A stretch of DNA of 64,000 bases from the NCBI RefSeq assembly GCF_016801865.2, contig NC_068938.1:195456429-195520428 (forward strand), in the 5' to 3' direction. The DNA comes from Culex pipiens pallens. Lineage: Eukaryota; Arthropoda; Insecta; Diptera; Culicidae. Every line of letters starts with the position of its first letter. Position 1 is the stretch's first letter. Shown here piece after piece: positions 45,363 through 56,200 of the stretch. The notes below the pieces were generated by a model that was not told where the DNA came from, did no database searches, and saw only the letters and a list, made by a program, of their open reading frames with translations. The translations under genes were made by a program, and so were the position numbers.

Positions 45363-47185
45363 GGTTTATATTGAAGTGGTAGAAGTTTCATCTGTCAAGT
45401 TGCAGTGGGTGCTTTGGTGTTTTGTTTGCGTGGGTGTGATGGGGGGATTTGTTTGCTCTTTTTTTTCTGCCAAGCGCTTGCTTGAGGAAACTGACGTTTG
45501 GGCTCTACGTGCAGAATCGCCGATTGCCAGCAGAAAAGCTGATTGTTGTAGTGCTGGGGATTGTTTTGGTTTGATGAATCGATTGATTATATGTATACGA
45601 ACTAAACAAACAAAGTCATAAACTGTAAGGTGCAAAATATTCAGTTTACAGTGAACAGCAGCAAAAGCATGGAATAGCTTATTCAAAGGACTGGTAAAAG
45701 TGTTAAAAATGTGAACGCGTAGAGCGATACAGATTGTGTGAGAACATGTGTTGTGGTAAACAGTTTGAACCGATAAAAGTGTTGTTATTTTGTTTTCTTG
45801 GGGATGGTATAAGGTTCTATTGGGTTGTGAATCATTAAAAACTTGAATGAAAAGAGTTAATCGAGAAACGTTTGTTGAAATACAAGTGTGTATTAGGCGG
45901 AAAAGCATACCTTGGTGATTTAAAAGTGTCTTATAACTGGAAAGGAAGCCAGCGTGTTTTATGCGACACTGGGAACCCTGGGTGAGTCTGCTCTATATTG
46001 ACATGTATGTTTGAGTTGAGTGATGCGGGTGAATGAATATTCTTGTGAAGAGTCATTTGTGAGTTTCCACAATTGGTGAATTCTATCATTTGGCTCATGT
46101 ATGGATGGAAGCATGAATGAATTTTATTTTATTCGTTTTGTTATTGACCTATTTATTTTAATGTATCTAACATTATTTTAACTTATCTATTTATTTCAAT
46201 CTATCTATTTACTTTAATTAATCTTTGTATACATCTTATATTTTACATATTTTTCTCCACTTTCCCTCTTCTTTTTCTTATTTCCTTCTTTCAAGTCGCG
46301 TAAATATTAATATACCGGTCTTTAAACGAGAATGTCTAACTCGAGTTCATGCGTCGTTTTCACGGATTCGTTCTCCTTTTACTCTGATCTTATTTTTCGG
46401 ATAATTATAAATATAACGTAAAAGATAAAACTACCTATAACGACTTCGGCTTAAAAATGTACCATTCGTGATAGTGTCGCTTTATTAATAACTGCTCGAA
46501 ACGAAATTTTCAGTTACTATTGTTCGCAATTTTGTCGGTCTCGTAGTTCACTTTTTTCGAAACATTTCGTAATAAATTCCTGCAACACGATGAAATCATT
46601 GCAAACCTCACTATAAAGTATTGATATAGTTTAATCGGAAACCACGGAAAATACAATTTAATATATTGCTTAAATAGTAAAAGGAGGAAAAAGTCCTTCT
46701 CACAGCGTCGTTGCTCGGAAGGCACGCCGACGAGGGAATTAATGATAATTTGGCGCCACGTTCGAATTAAAACTATTTCTAAATCATAGATTGTGTGTTT
46801 TACAGCAGCCGGCTGCCTAAGACCTATAAATTTGCAACTGATAAACAAATTGCTTATGGTCGCATCACCTACCACGGTGAATCCTGACCTTATACCCATC
46901 TTACTAACCCCTCAAAACTCATGTGATACTTTGTCGGAGACGCAGTCGATTTGGCGGTCCCATCACTCAAGTATCGGACTAACATTCCCATCCACTTCCC
47001 CGTGTCTTACCACTGGTCGTGGCCGGCGTCGGTATTGATCAGCACGATAGGGACCTTTGAAAATTGCGAAGGGGTGATGATTGGTTCCTACTTTTCATCT
47101 GTGGTCCACGGAGCAATGTTTGGGGGTCCTGGTCAATAACGAAGTAGCAGCTACGGGTAGACACCAATGCTATGCTATGCTATGC
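45363..47185 (+). mobile_element. Retroelement insertion without ORF, 23 bp TSD
   Basis: The 23 bp at 45340-45362 (AAATAGCCTAAGATGTTACA plus AAA) is repeated exactly at 47186-47208. The 1,823 bp between ends in (TATGC)n-type repeats (CAATGCTATGCTATGCTATGC-like), a 3' end style seen in some mosquito non-LTR elements. The last 400 bp have 3'-UTR character. No endonuclease or reverse transcriptase frame is visible, so this is a non-autonomous or internally deleted copy mobilised in trans. Confidence 0.75.
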
Positions 47186-47904
47186 AAATAGCCTAAGATG
47201 TTACAAAAAGACTCACGAAAAATGCAGGATGGAGCAACTCACCTAAAAAAATACAAAAATCATTTACTAAAACTGTTTTTTTTGAAAAGTGCTCTAAACG
47301 TCAAAATTTTCAAAAACCGAATACGGGAATCGATTCTTCAGACAATTTTACATAAAAGTCTCCATATTGACCATTGTCCTGAGTCCAATCCTTGTGAAGT
47401 TACAGCAGTTTTAAAATAAAAATGTTGAAAAAATAGCTTTTTTGATGGTTTTTGTCAATTTTCATATGACAGACTTGATTTTTCAGTCTCGGAAATATTT
47501 TTACCGGAAAGCTCGTCCAATTTCCCATAAGTTTGTCTTTGACCACATTTCAATTGGATGTATAAGCTTACATATAGACATGGAATTGCTCTTTTAAAAA
47601 TTTCACCTAGGTACTTTTTGCTGGCAAATTCGATTTTACATCGAAAAATGATTAAATAAACAAAAATAGTAGCTTTTGTTTTTCGTAGAACAAACGTTAC
47701 TCAAAATGTCGTCCTGAACACTCATAATGTATTGTTCAAATCAACATAAAAAATATAATATAAAATTGCGCGTAAAATTGCGGTATTTTACCTTGTTGAA
47801 ATTCCGCTTTAGGAATACTCACTTTTTCTATTATCATATAGTAAAAAAAATGCCTACTTATCATCACTGAAAATAACAGTGCTGAAAAGTTCACCTTTTC
47901 AGCA
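47186..47904. mobile_element. Right half of the interrupted repeat element
   Basis: Continues the element of 44815-45362 after the target duplication. It contains TTTGTCTTTGACCACATTTC and GATTTTACATCGAAAAATGA, the latter shared with the 1.8 kb palindrome arms. The right limit is uncertain. A small hairpin GTGCTGAAAAGTTCACCTTTTCAGCA is at 47879. Confidence 0.45.
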
Positions 47905-48060
47905 TGATGTCCGTAGTGACAGTTCAATAGGGCGAATCTGCGATTGTAAACAACCAGTCTATCCCTTTTGCTCAAGTGACAGTTCACGTCAAGCAAGAGG
48001 GGGATAGACTGCTTGTTTACAATCACAGATTCGCCCAATTGAACTGTTACACGGATGTCG
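47905..48060. mobile_element. Palindromic hairpin MITE
   Basis: ATGTCCGTAGTGACAGTTCA with GGGCGAATCTGCGATTGTAA at the left pairs with TTACAATCACAGATTCGCCC and GAACTGTTACACGGATGTC at the right. Confidence 0.75.
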
Positions 48061-48114
48061 CAAAATGGTATCCGAAGCACGAAATTTCGTCTACCACCTT
48101 ATGTTGCTCCGTCC

Positions 48115-48452
48115 AAATTGGGTCCTAAAATGAAGCTTAGATTGCTGATATTATTGTTTACAGCGATAAAGCTTATTTTTCTGAGTAAAATGACCCTTTG
48201 TACGACCACAAAGAGTTTAAAATGGATTTTTAAATCAATTTCGAAAAATTAACCCCGCGGTCCTTCTTGACAGAAAAGCTCCTACTTGACAGCTCGTTCC
48301 AAGGGGACCATAGTTGATCCATCGAAAAAATGTTGCCTTGTCAAAAAAAAAATTTGCATTAAAATGAAAAAAAGTGATCAGAAATGGTTTTTAATCGTGT
48401 TTGTTACCGTTGTACATAAAAATTGACATAGGGCTTTAGTACCCAATTGACG
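48115..48452 (+). mobile_element. MITE of the AATTGGGTCCTAAAAT family, copy 2
   Basis: Begins AAATTGGGTCCTAAAATGAA and ends TTTAGTACCCAATTGA; the two ends are inverted. The third copy lies 1 kb away in the opposite orientation, making a large inverted repeat. Confidence 0.8.
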
Positions 48453-48904
48453 TGCAAGTCAGAGTAAGTAACTTAACTGTTAGATTAGTCGCCTCTTTCG
48501 AAGCTCGCAAAAATTGCCGTAGCGGACGGTATTTCACGTCCTCATGGCGGGGTATTGGTATTAGTTTTCAACTAGCAATAATCGCACCTCGGTAAAACCT
48601 CATTGGTTACGATATCGCCACTGCGCAAAGCTAAAGAATGGAGGGAAAATTCGCCGGTTATGTCTACCCGGCCGACCTGGTGCGCTAGCGATGACTGACG
48701 GGCTGGTTGGGAACGAAAGGTGAGAGGCGGGGTTGAGTGAAGGTAAGTGAAACAGAGGACGCGACGCGACGGCGATTTTTACGCTTTGTTGAAGTGAGGG
48801 AGAAAGAGAGGGAATGATGATTTGGGCAAACCACGTGGCTTTTGGTGCACGGTGGGGCTTTAGGATGGAATTTGTTGTTCATTTTTACACAAGTTTTTTT
48901 TATT
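48453..48904. other. Unique-looking non-coding segment
   Basis: A GC-richer segment between two transposon copies, with CGCACCTCGGTAAAACC and GACCTGGTGCGCTAGCG words. No open frame with domain content was found. Confidence 0.35.
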
Positions 48905-49060
48905 TTGAAAATAAGGTAAATCATGGATTTGTAAATACACAGTCTATTCAGGCTCGAAATGAATTTGGTCATCAATAAGCAGGATTGACTGCTTGTTCAC
49001 AAATCCACATTCGTCATTTTACATTGTTTTGCTTGACACTCTCACTTTTAATTTCTCGAT
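48905..49060. mobile_element. Palindromic MITE with adjoining CTCTCACTTTTAATTTCTCG fragment
   Basis: GGTAAATCATGGATTTGTAA pairs with GTTCACAAATCCACATTCGTC…TTTACATTG. The following ACACTCTCACTTTTAATTTC word is the end of the hairpin family found complete at 51114. Confidence 0.6.
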
Positions 49061-49124
49061 TCACAATTTCGAGCAAAACATTCATAGTGGGCCAATTTGC
49101 TTTTTAAACGTCAGTTCATGTCTA

Positions 49125-49461
49125 AACGCAGATTGTTGAGGCAATTGCAAACCTCTTTTTTTACCTTAGCTTCCGTCCACCCCGGGATTCGAACTGAAGA
49201 CCTTTGCATTGTGAGTCCAACTGCCTACCAGCGACTCCACCGAAACAGGACCCAGAGAGACAAGTCCAACACCTGGATTGAGCTAACGACCTAACCTCTA
49301 GATTCTAGACCGGGTCCAACATATACTTCTCCGTCCGACGGAAGGCTTGATCAGACAAATCTTTGTCTCGAAAAAAATACCACCGGTGCCTTCTGGGAAC
49401 GAACCTGACGGCCTGACTGGGTGAGAGGCAACCACGCTTTCCCCTACTGCACGGGTCCCGG
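49125..49461 (-). mobile_element. tRNA-derived SINE, Twin-like, 13 bp TSD
   Basis: CAGTTCATGTCTA stands at 49112-49124 and again at 49462-49474. Read on the minus strand, the 337 bp between hold two B-box-like words, GGTTCGTTCCC near the start and AGTTCGAATCCC further on. The second is preceded by TGGAGTCGCTGGTAGG and an anticodon-loop-like CTCACAA. The poly(A)-like tail is at the 49170 side. Two tRNA-related regions in one SINE is the design published for Twin of Culex pipiens; whether this is that family is inference. Confidence 0.6.
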
Positions 49462-49498
49462 CAGTTCATGTCTAGAGTTTTTTTTAACTCTTTGTTTG

Positions 49499-49842
49499 CA
49501 AATTGGGTACTAAAGCCCTATGTCAATTTTTATGTTCAACGGTAAAAAACACGATGAAAAACGAATTTCTGATCACTTTTTTTTCATTCTAATGCAAAAA
49601 AAATGGCACGACAACATTTTTTCAGTGGATCAACTATGGTCCCCTTGAAACGAGCTGTCAAGTAGGAACTTTTCTGTCAAGAAGGACCGCGAGGTTAATT
49701 TTTTTAATTGATTTCAAAATCCATTTTAAACTCTTTGTTGTTGTACGAAGGGTCATTGCACTCAGTAAAATAAGCTTTATCGCTGTAAACAATAATATCA
49801 GCAATCTAAGCTTCATTTTAGGACCAAATTTGGCCCACTTAA
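49499..49842 (-). mobile_element. MITE of the AATTGGGTCCTAAAAT family, copy 3 (inverted)
   Basis: Begins AATTGGGTACTAAAGCCC and ends TTCATTTTAGGACCAAATTT, the reverse complement of 48115-48452 along its length with few differences. A truncated piece also occurs at 58735-58810. Confidence 0.8.
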
Positions 49843-50017
49843 AATATTTCACTTGATTTTAATTATTTTTTTGTAACATTTTTGTCCTGTTCAACCCACC
49901 TTGTGCGCTACCCCTGCGACTGAACACATTTCCAAGCCAACACTTCGAGAACGCTACAACAGCTTTCAACTGTCAAACCCGTACCGCTATGCAGAGTCCA
50001 ACTCCAACTGCTCGTCA

Positions 50018-50183
50018 CACCCTTACCAAAAATCATGATTTTTTGAGTTCCAAATCCCACTTTTCATACGATTTTTTAAGTTCAGGTACTACAACCATAA
50101 AAATGGTTATATGGGTTGAACTGAAAAATTCGTATGAAAAGTGGGATTTGGAACTCGAAAAATCATGATTTTTGGTAAGGGTG
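50018..50183. mobile_element. Hairpin MITE in the ZAD-FLYWCH gene's 5' region
   Basis: ACACCCTTACCAAAAATCAT at the left is the complement of ATGATTTTTGGTAAGGGTG at the right. The stem continues through CCAAATCCCACTTTTCATAC. It lies 92 bp upstream of the start codon. Confidence 0.85.
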
Positions 50184-50274
50184 CATCATCAGTTTTGTTT
50201 TCGTCGTTGCCATCGCCGGGTCGGGTCACGCGTGTTTGCTGCAAGGAAAATCTACCCCGGTGAATCTCCCCCAA

Positions 50275-53200
50275 ATGGACTCGGCTCCGTCCACGGTGGC
50301 GCTGAGGACCGCCTTCCACCGTGAGCGGTTCTGCCGGCTGTGTATGGGCCTGTCGGACAATAATCGTTTGCAGCGGTTCTTCGACGTCGGGACCCCGGCC
50401 AATCCGGACCTGCTGAAGCACATCCGGAGCTTGGTCAACGTTGAGGTAAGAGTGATTCTTGTTTTTTTTTTGCAAGTTGTTTCTTTTTTTATGGTTGGAA
50501 TAAATTGAAGAATTTCATAAAACATTGTTTAAAGTTTAAGAATTTGTCAGAAAGTTGTCCAATCGTACCGCTCTTTATGGGAGATCTGTCAATTTCTACC
50601 TCATAAATCCGGTGCTTCATATCTCAGTCAGCTGGTAGTGCCAGAATGGAGCACTTCCATCCGAGCAGTTTTTGCTTTTTTCTGCAATGTATTTCTCATG
50701 GAGCGAACTGTCAAAAACTGCTCGACTGCGGGTGCTCCATTCAGGCTCGATCTCGAGCCAAAATTATCAGTTGCAGGGTGGTTAAATCTTCGCGATTTTC
50801 GCGAATTTCGCGGATTTCGCGGAAATCTAAATTGCTCTCACCGAGCAGGATTTAGATAAATTTGCGTTCTTTCTTCTGGAAATACTAGATTTAGACAAAC
50901 ATTTTCACTAGCCATCGAAATCTACGTTGTATTCTTGAAGATAGACCCACAGGAACATTCAACAGAAATCCGCGAAATCCGCGCCGCGAAAATCGCGAAA
51001 TCCGCGAAGATTTTTAACCACCCTGCAGTTGGTGGGATGATTCATCCTACACTCAGAATCAGAACTATCCCTCAAAAGGGTATTTTCTACTCTACCCTTT
51101 TTCAAGGTCACCATAGTATCGAGAAATTAAAAGTGAGAGTGTGTGCGTGCAACATGGAGTTAAATTTTTCAAAGTGCCATGGGAACCTTCACAGCAACTG
51201 CACAGAAAGTTTAACTCCATGTTACACACACTCTCACTTTTAATTTCTCGATACCATATACACTGTAAAACTGAAAATCGCACTTTGCTGAGTTCGTTTT
51301 CGCACTTTTACATACGATTTTTTCAGTTCAGCTACGATTTCACTTTTTTTTGTGTAATCATAGTCGAACTGAAAAATGTATGAAAAAGTGCGAAAACGAA
51401 CTCAGCAAGTTACAGTGTATGCACTTAAAATCAGTACAAATCCGAAACCTACACTCAAATTTTAGAAGTATCCCTCAATAGGGTACTTTCTATTATTTTT
51501 TTCAAGTTCACCCGGCGTCACCATTTTAAAAGAGTATGTCAAAATCAGTACATTTTCGATACCCTTGACGACGGATGAACTTGAAAAAAAAGGATACCTT
51601 TCACTTTGAGTGTAAGGCTTTCTGGGCTTTCTAGGCTCAGTAAAAAAATATAATTTATCCCAACAATAACGAACTTCTTCTCGTCAAAGTTGCAATGAGC
51701 TGGCGAAATATGTTCTCTGACAAATCGGGCTATCAGTCAGAAAAAACAGCTAGAAGTCGCCATGTAGTAAACCGTTAAAAATAATCAAAATCCTCCTCCA
51801 TGAAAACAATCACACGTCCGTCATCTCCAAAATATTCCAACAGAATGACATTTACGAGAGACGCGCTCTCACTCTCACGTCAGACGCAAACGCATCAGCT
51901 CCCTATCCATAAACGTCAACATTTTCTCTCGTAAACAATTGCAGTGATGCCAAAAACAAGATTTTTTTTTCTAGATTTCTTGGGTAAAAAATAAAAGATC
52001 AAAACATTCAAAAATGAAAGCTACAACATTCAAAACTCGAAGATTCAGCAATTAAAAATATTTTTTGATTTTTATAGTCTTTTTTACTGAAAATTTAAAA
52101 TTTAGAATACAAATATTCAAATATACGAAATTTAATAAATTTTTAATTTAAAACAAAATAAATTCAAAACTAGAAAAATTTTGGGATTCAAAATTCAAAC
52201 AAATTAATTCAAATTTAATTTAAGAATTAAAAATTTAAAGAGTCAAAAATGATAATTTCTAAAAATTAAAAACGACCAAAAACGAAACTATTGGCACTAC
52301 GCCCCCCGGGGCATGGCCTTCCTCTAACGTGGGATTTCTGCTCCAGCGCCTCTGACGAGACAGGAGAAACCGGGACCGACGTTTTGTTTTACTTCACCAT
52401 CCGATAGAAGCTCAGTGGATAAGGCGGGAATCGAACCCGCGTCACAGACAAACAGACATGAAAGTCCAGGTCACCAGCTTGTCCCAAAAGTGTAACGGAC
52501 TTTTTTCAAAAATCGGAAAACATGGTTTCTACTTTTCGGATACGCCGCTAGAGGCGCTTATGTGTTGAGTAGCAAATGACAGCTTCAAATTCAATTTAAG
52601 AATTAAAAATTTAAAGAGTCAAAAATGATAATTTCTAAAAATTAAAAACGACCAAAAACGAAACTATTGGCACTACGCCCCCCGGGGCATGGCCTTCCTC
52701 TAACGTGGGATTTCTGCTCCAGCGCCTCTGACGAGACAGGAGAAACCGGGACCGACGTTTTGTTTTACTTCACCATCCGATAGAAGCTCAGTGGATAAGG
52801 CGGGAATCGAACCCGCGTCACAGACAAACAGACATGAAAGTCCAGGTCACCAGCTTGTCCCAAAAGTGTAACGGACTTTTTTCAAAAATCGGAAAACATG
52901 GTTTCTACTTTTCGGATACGCCGCTAGAGGCGCTTATGTGTTGAGTAGCAAATGACAGCTTTTATATTCATCTTGTTTTGATTGCCGTCACAACACGTGT
53001 GTTCATTTTATCTGAAATAGAATTTCTTTCGAAGATTACGTCAAAAAAACGTATTTTTGGGCCGCTCCCGTCGGATAAATATATATGTGTTGCAGTCCCG
53101 CCCGTGTGGATCAATCGGACCGCGCACTGGACTCACAATCCAGAGGTCGCCGGTTCGAATCCCGCGGCGGGCGCTCTAAAATTCTTTGTGTAAATATGGG

Positions 53201-56200
53201 TATTCGGCGCCGTCGCTCCGTGCCATACTTTCATACACTTAGGAGCCCAGGGCGGCGAAGTCCTTGTAGATAAAAGGAAGACACTAGTGGTTGGTACTAG
53301 CAATGGTGGCCGACAGCTATAAAGTCAACTTCGTTTTTTTGCAGTCCAACAGGCAGTGCTTTGATGTGGTTCCATCCGGCTATTTGAGCCGCTTCAAAAA
53401 CGGTAGCCCTGTGGTGTTCTTACACGCGGAAATCTTAGCCTTCTTGCCAGGTGTAGCAGCTGGCACCGGTGCTGACGGGTGCCAAAATTGAGAATCTTTA
53501 ACCCCCTTCCACCGCAAAGGTTGTGCAGGTGAACCGATGCCATTGGCGTCATCGCCCCTTTTTAAATCGTGTAGAACCGAATCATGTAGCCAACATGCCC
53601 CAACATCATAGAACCGGATGCCGCACCAAGTGCAGTTTTTTCACGTCTCCTTTTTCGATGATTTTGACAACATCCAGAGCACCGCGGCTAGGGACGGTCG
53701 TCACCGCTGTTGTCCCCAAAACGATGCATGTTTCGTTGAGCAAATGTCCGCTCTCCACCACCTTGGGCGTTCGAGTAACGGCAGGAGGACATTCCGTCGA
53801 AAGGGTAACATTTGTCTTGTAGCCGGCAACAATTCAATTTCAATGTTTTGGTTTGGTTTGTGTTTTAGTGCTATTCTGCAGACACGTTGACATCTGCGCT
53901 TACACACATAAACATGCCCTACTGTCATTTAGGAAGGGGAGATTTTAAGAATCGCCTATAGATGTCGCTAGTGAGCATACACAATTCAAATTTGAACTGG
54001 TCCCACGTTTTGATCTAAAATTTGTTCGAACTTTCATGTCTGTTTGTCTGTGCCCGCGTCTCATAAAAACGACCAAGAGTACAAAAAATAATACATGCTT
54101 AAATTCTTAAATTCTTAAACTCTTAAATTCTTAAAGTCTTAAATTATTAAATTCTTAAGTTTTTAAATTCTTAAATTCTTATATTCTGAAATTCTTAAAT
54201 GCTTAATAAAATAATACAATTTTTTTGGTTCGATTTTTGAGAGTGACTCTTTGGCGAGAATCATCAAGCACAAACTGTGTTTAAATTTTCAAATCCTTAT
54301 GATCATTTTCATTCCATATATTTTTGATTTTTTTTATTTTTCATATTTATGTTTCAAAATGTTTTAATTCATATTTAGAATTTCTCTTTTGCCAAAATTA
54401 TTGTTATAGCTTTTCCCTCTGGTTTACTTCATCCTAGCAAAAATAAATTTGTCCATAAAATTTTCGGCGTTTCAAGATTCTGCGTTCTGAGATTCGGCCT
54501 CATGCGGCTATTCTTGATATAAAATTGCATTTATTGAATACAATTTTATTTAATCGTTTGTGATTGTTGTGTTCCTTTTGATGGATCTCTTGATTTTGGT
54601 TCCAAAATATATTTTTTTAATTCATTAAAAAATAAACTCTTGTATGTTTGTCGTGAAATTATTTTTGTTAATATGGCACGGATTGGGTTTTGGGTCGGCG
54701 CGGATTTTTTTTCGACTTCTCCGTAACAACCCTCAGGGTGGCCACCTCGGGAAAAAACCGGGAAAACCGGGAAAAAACCGGGATTTTTATCCACCAGGAG
54801 AAAACCGGGAAAAACTCGGGAATTCGACTGAGAAACCGGGAAAATATTTTTAGTTTATATAAAATTTGACAAAAGCCTCTTTAATGTATTCAATATGTTC
54901 TTTTCTCAAATAGAATATTATTCCTGTTATTCTTAATGAAGACTTCGCGAAAACTATGTTTCAATTTGTGTAATAAACCAATGCTTCTTGGCTATGGATG
55001 TTTCTGTTGTATCCTATGATATTTTTACTTGGCGAATTTGTTTTTTTATAACAAATTGTTTGCTCTACAGCAGTGGTTCTTAACATTTGGTTCATGTACC
55101 CATGGGAGTACCACGAGCGGTCTTAGGTGGTCCAGAAGACAAATCCCGTAATGGCGGACATTTGTCCAAAAGAAAATATTTAAGAGACAAAAAATTACAA
55201 ATTGATTTGAAGCAACAAACTTACAACAACATTTAAGGTGCAGTGAATTATATATTTAAATGATAAACCTATAATTTGCATTCGTAAAGCAATTTTAAGA
55301 ATTTGAAGAAAAGTGCACCGTTTTTGAGTTTTGTTTTTCTACGAATATTTGTTTCAAATTTGTAAATTGTGCCTTTGTCACTCAAAAAACACTCTTCTAA
55401 AAATATTTTTCGTGGCCTGTATCTCAGCAACAACATAATGGAACCATTCTATATTTTAAAGATCAAATAGAATGATACTTTATAGAAAATAGTAACATCT
55501 TCTGAAAAGTACTTTTAAATAGCATGTTTAAATCTGAAATCAAAACAGTTCGTGAAAATCTTTTGAATGTATATTTTGAGCAGCTTCAAAAATCTCTGTT
55601 TCAGAAACAATTAGTCCGTCATCAGAAATTTACATAAAATAAAAATTTAAAAAAAAATATGGGAGATGTTTGTAGAAATGAAAAAGTCAATGAAAATTTG
55701 GTTTACAAAAGGAATATCTCCAAATTTATTGACATTTTCAGTAGATAGTTAAAAAGAAATAAAGATATACATTTTATTTTGAAGCTTTATTAAGAAAACA
55801 GATTTAAAGAAACGACGTTGTTTGGCCTATCCAGTACAAGTTTTTAAACAACTCTAGAAAAAAAAATACCTTTTCAACAATATTTAATTTAGCATTGAAA
55901 AACATTATTAACGACATTTTCGACAGCAGTAAAATAAAATAAATATAAAAATTTAAAGAACAAGCCATAGTCATAGACATAGCCATAGTTGAATGCAATT
56001 AGTGTTTTAAAATGCATTTTACACTAGTTCAGTTTTTTGCAATCATTAGCTTTCGAAAAATGTAAGATTTGACGAAAACAAAAATGTCAACGAAAAAAAC
56101 TTTTTGCGATACTAAAGATCGAACATTTTCAAAAATTCAAAAGAGTCAACCCAAACATGCTTAAAAATGATTCTAAGCGCAAGGGAATACACTTTAAACA

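Larger units (their letters stand above)
52267..54076 (-). mobile_element. 5'-truncated SINE, 13 bp TSD, split by later insertions
   Basis: TAAAAACGACCAA occurs at 52267-52279 and at 54064-54076. The minus-strand SINE body (CATGCCCCGGGG, GGAGCAGAAATCCCACG, GTTCGATTCCCGCC) lies at about 52280-52442 and resumes only as CCCGCGTCTCAT at 54053. The tRNA head present in the complete copy at 58260 is missing, so this copy was 5'-truncated at insertion. A TIR element then landed in it. Confidence 0.75.

Noticed and set aside
53099..53173. Functional tRNA-Val(CAC) gene
   Set aside because: The D and T stems are mismatched, and it is the head of a 240 bp unit with a target-site duplication, so it is a SINE.
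55082..55180. A hAT element starting CAGTGGTTCTTAAC
   Set aside because: Only one terminus is recognisable. I could not find the matching right end or target duplication, so it is mentioned only within the larger element.
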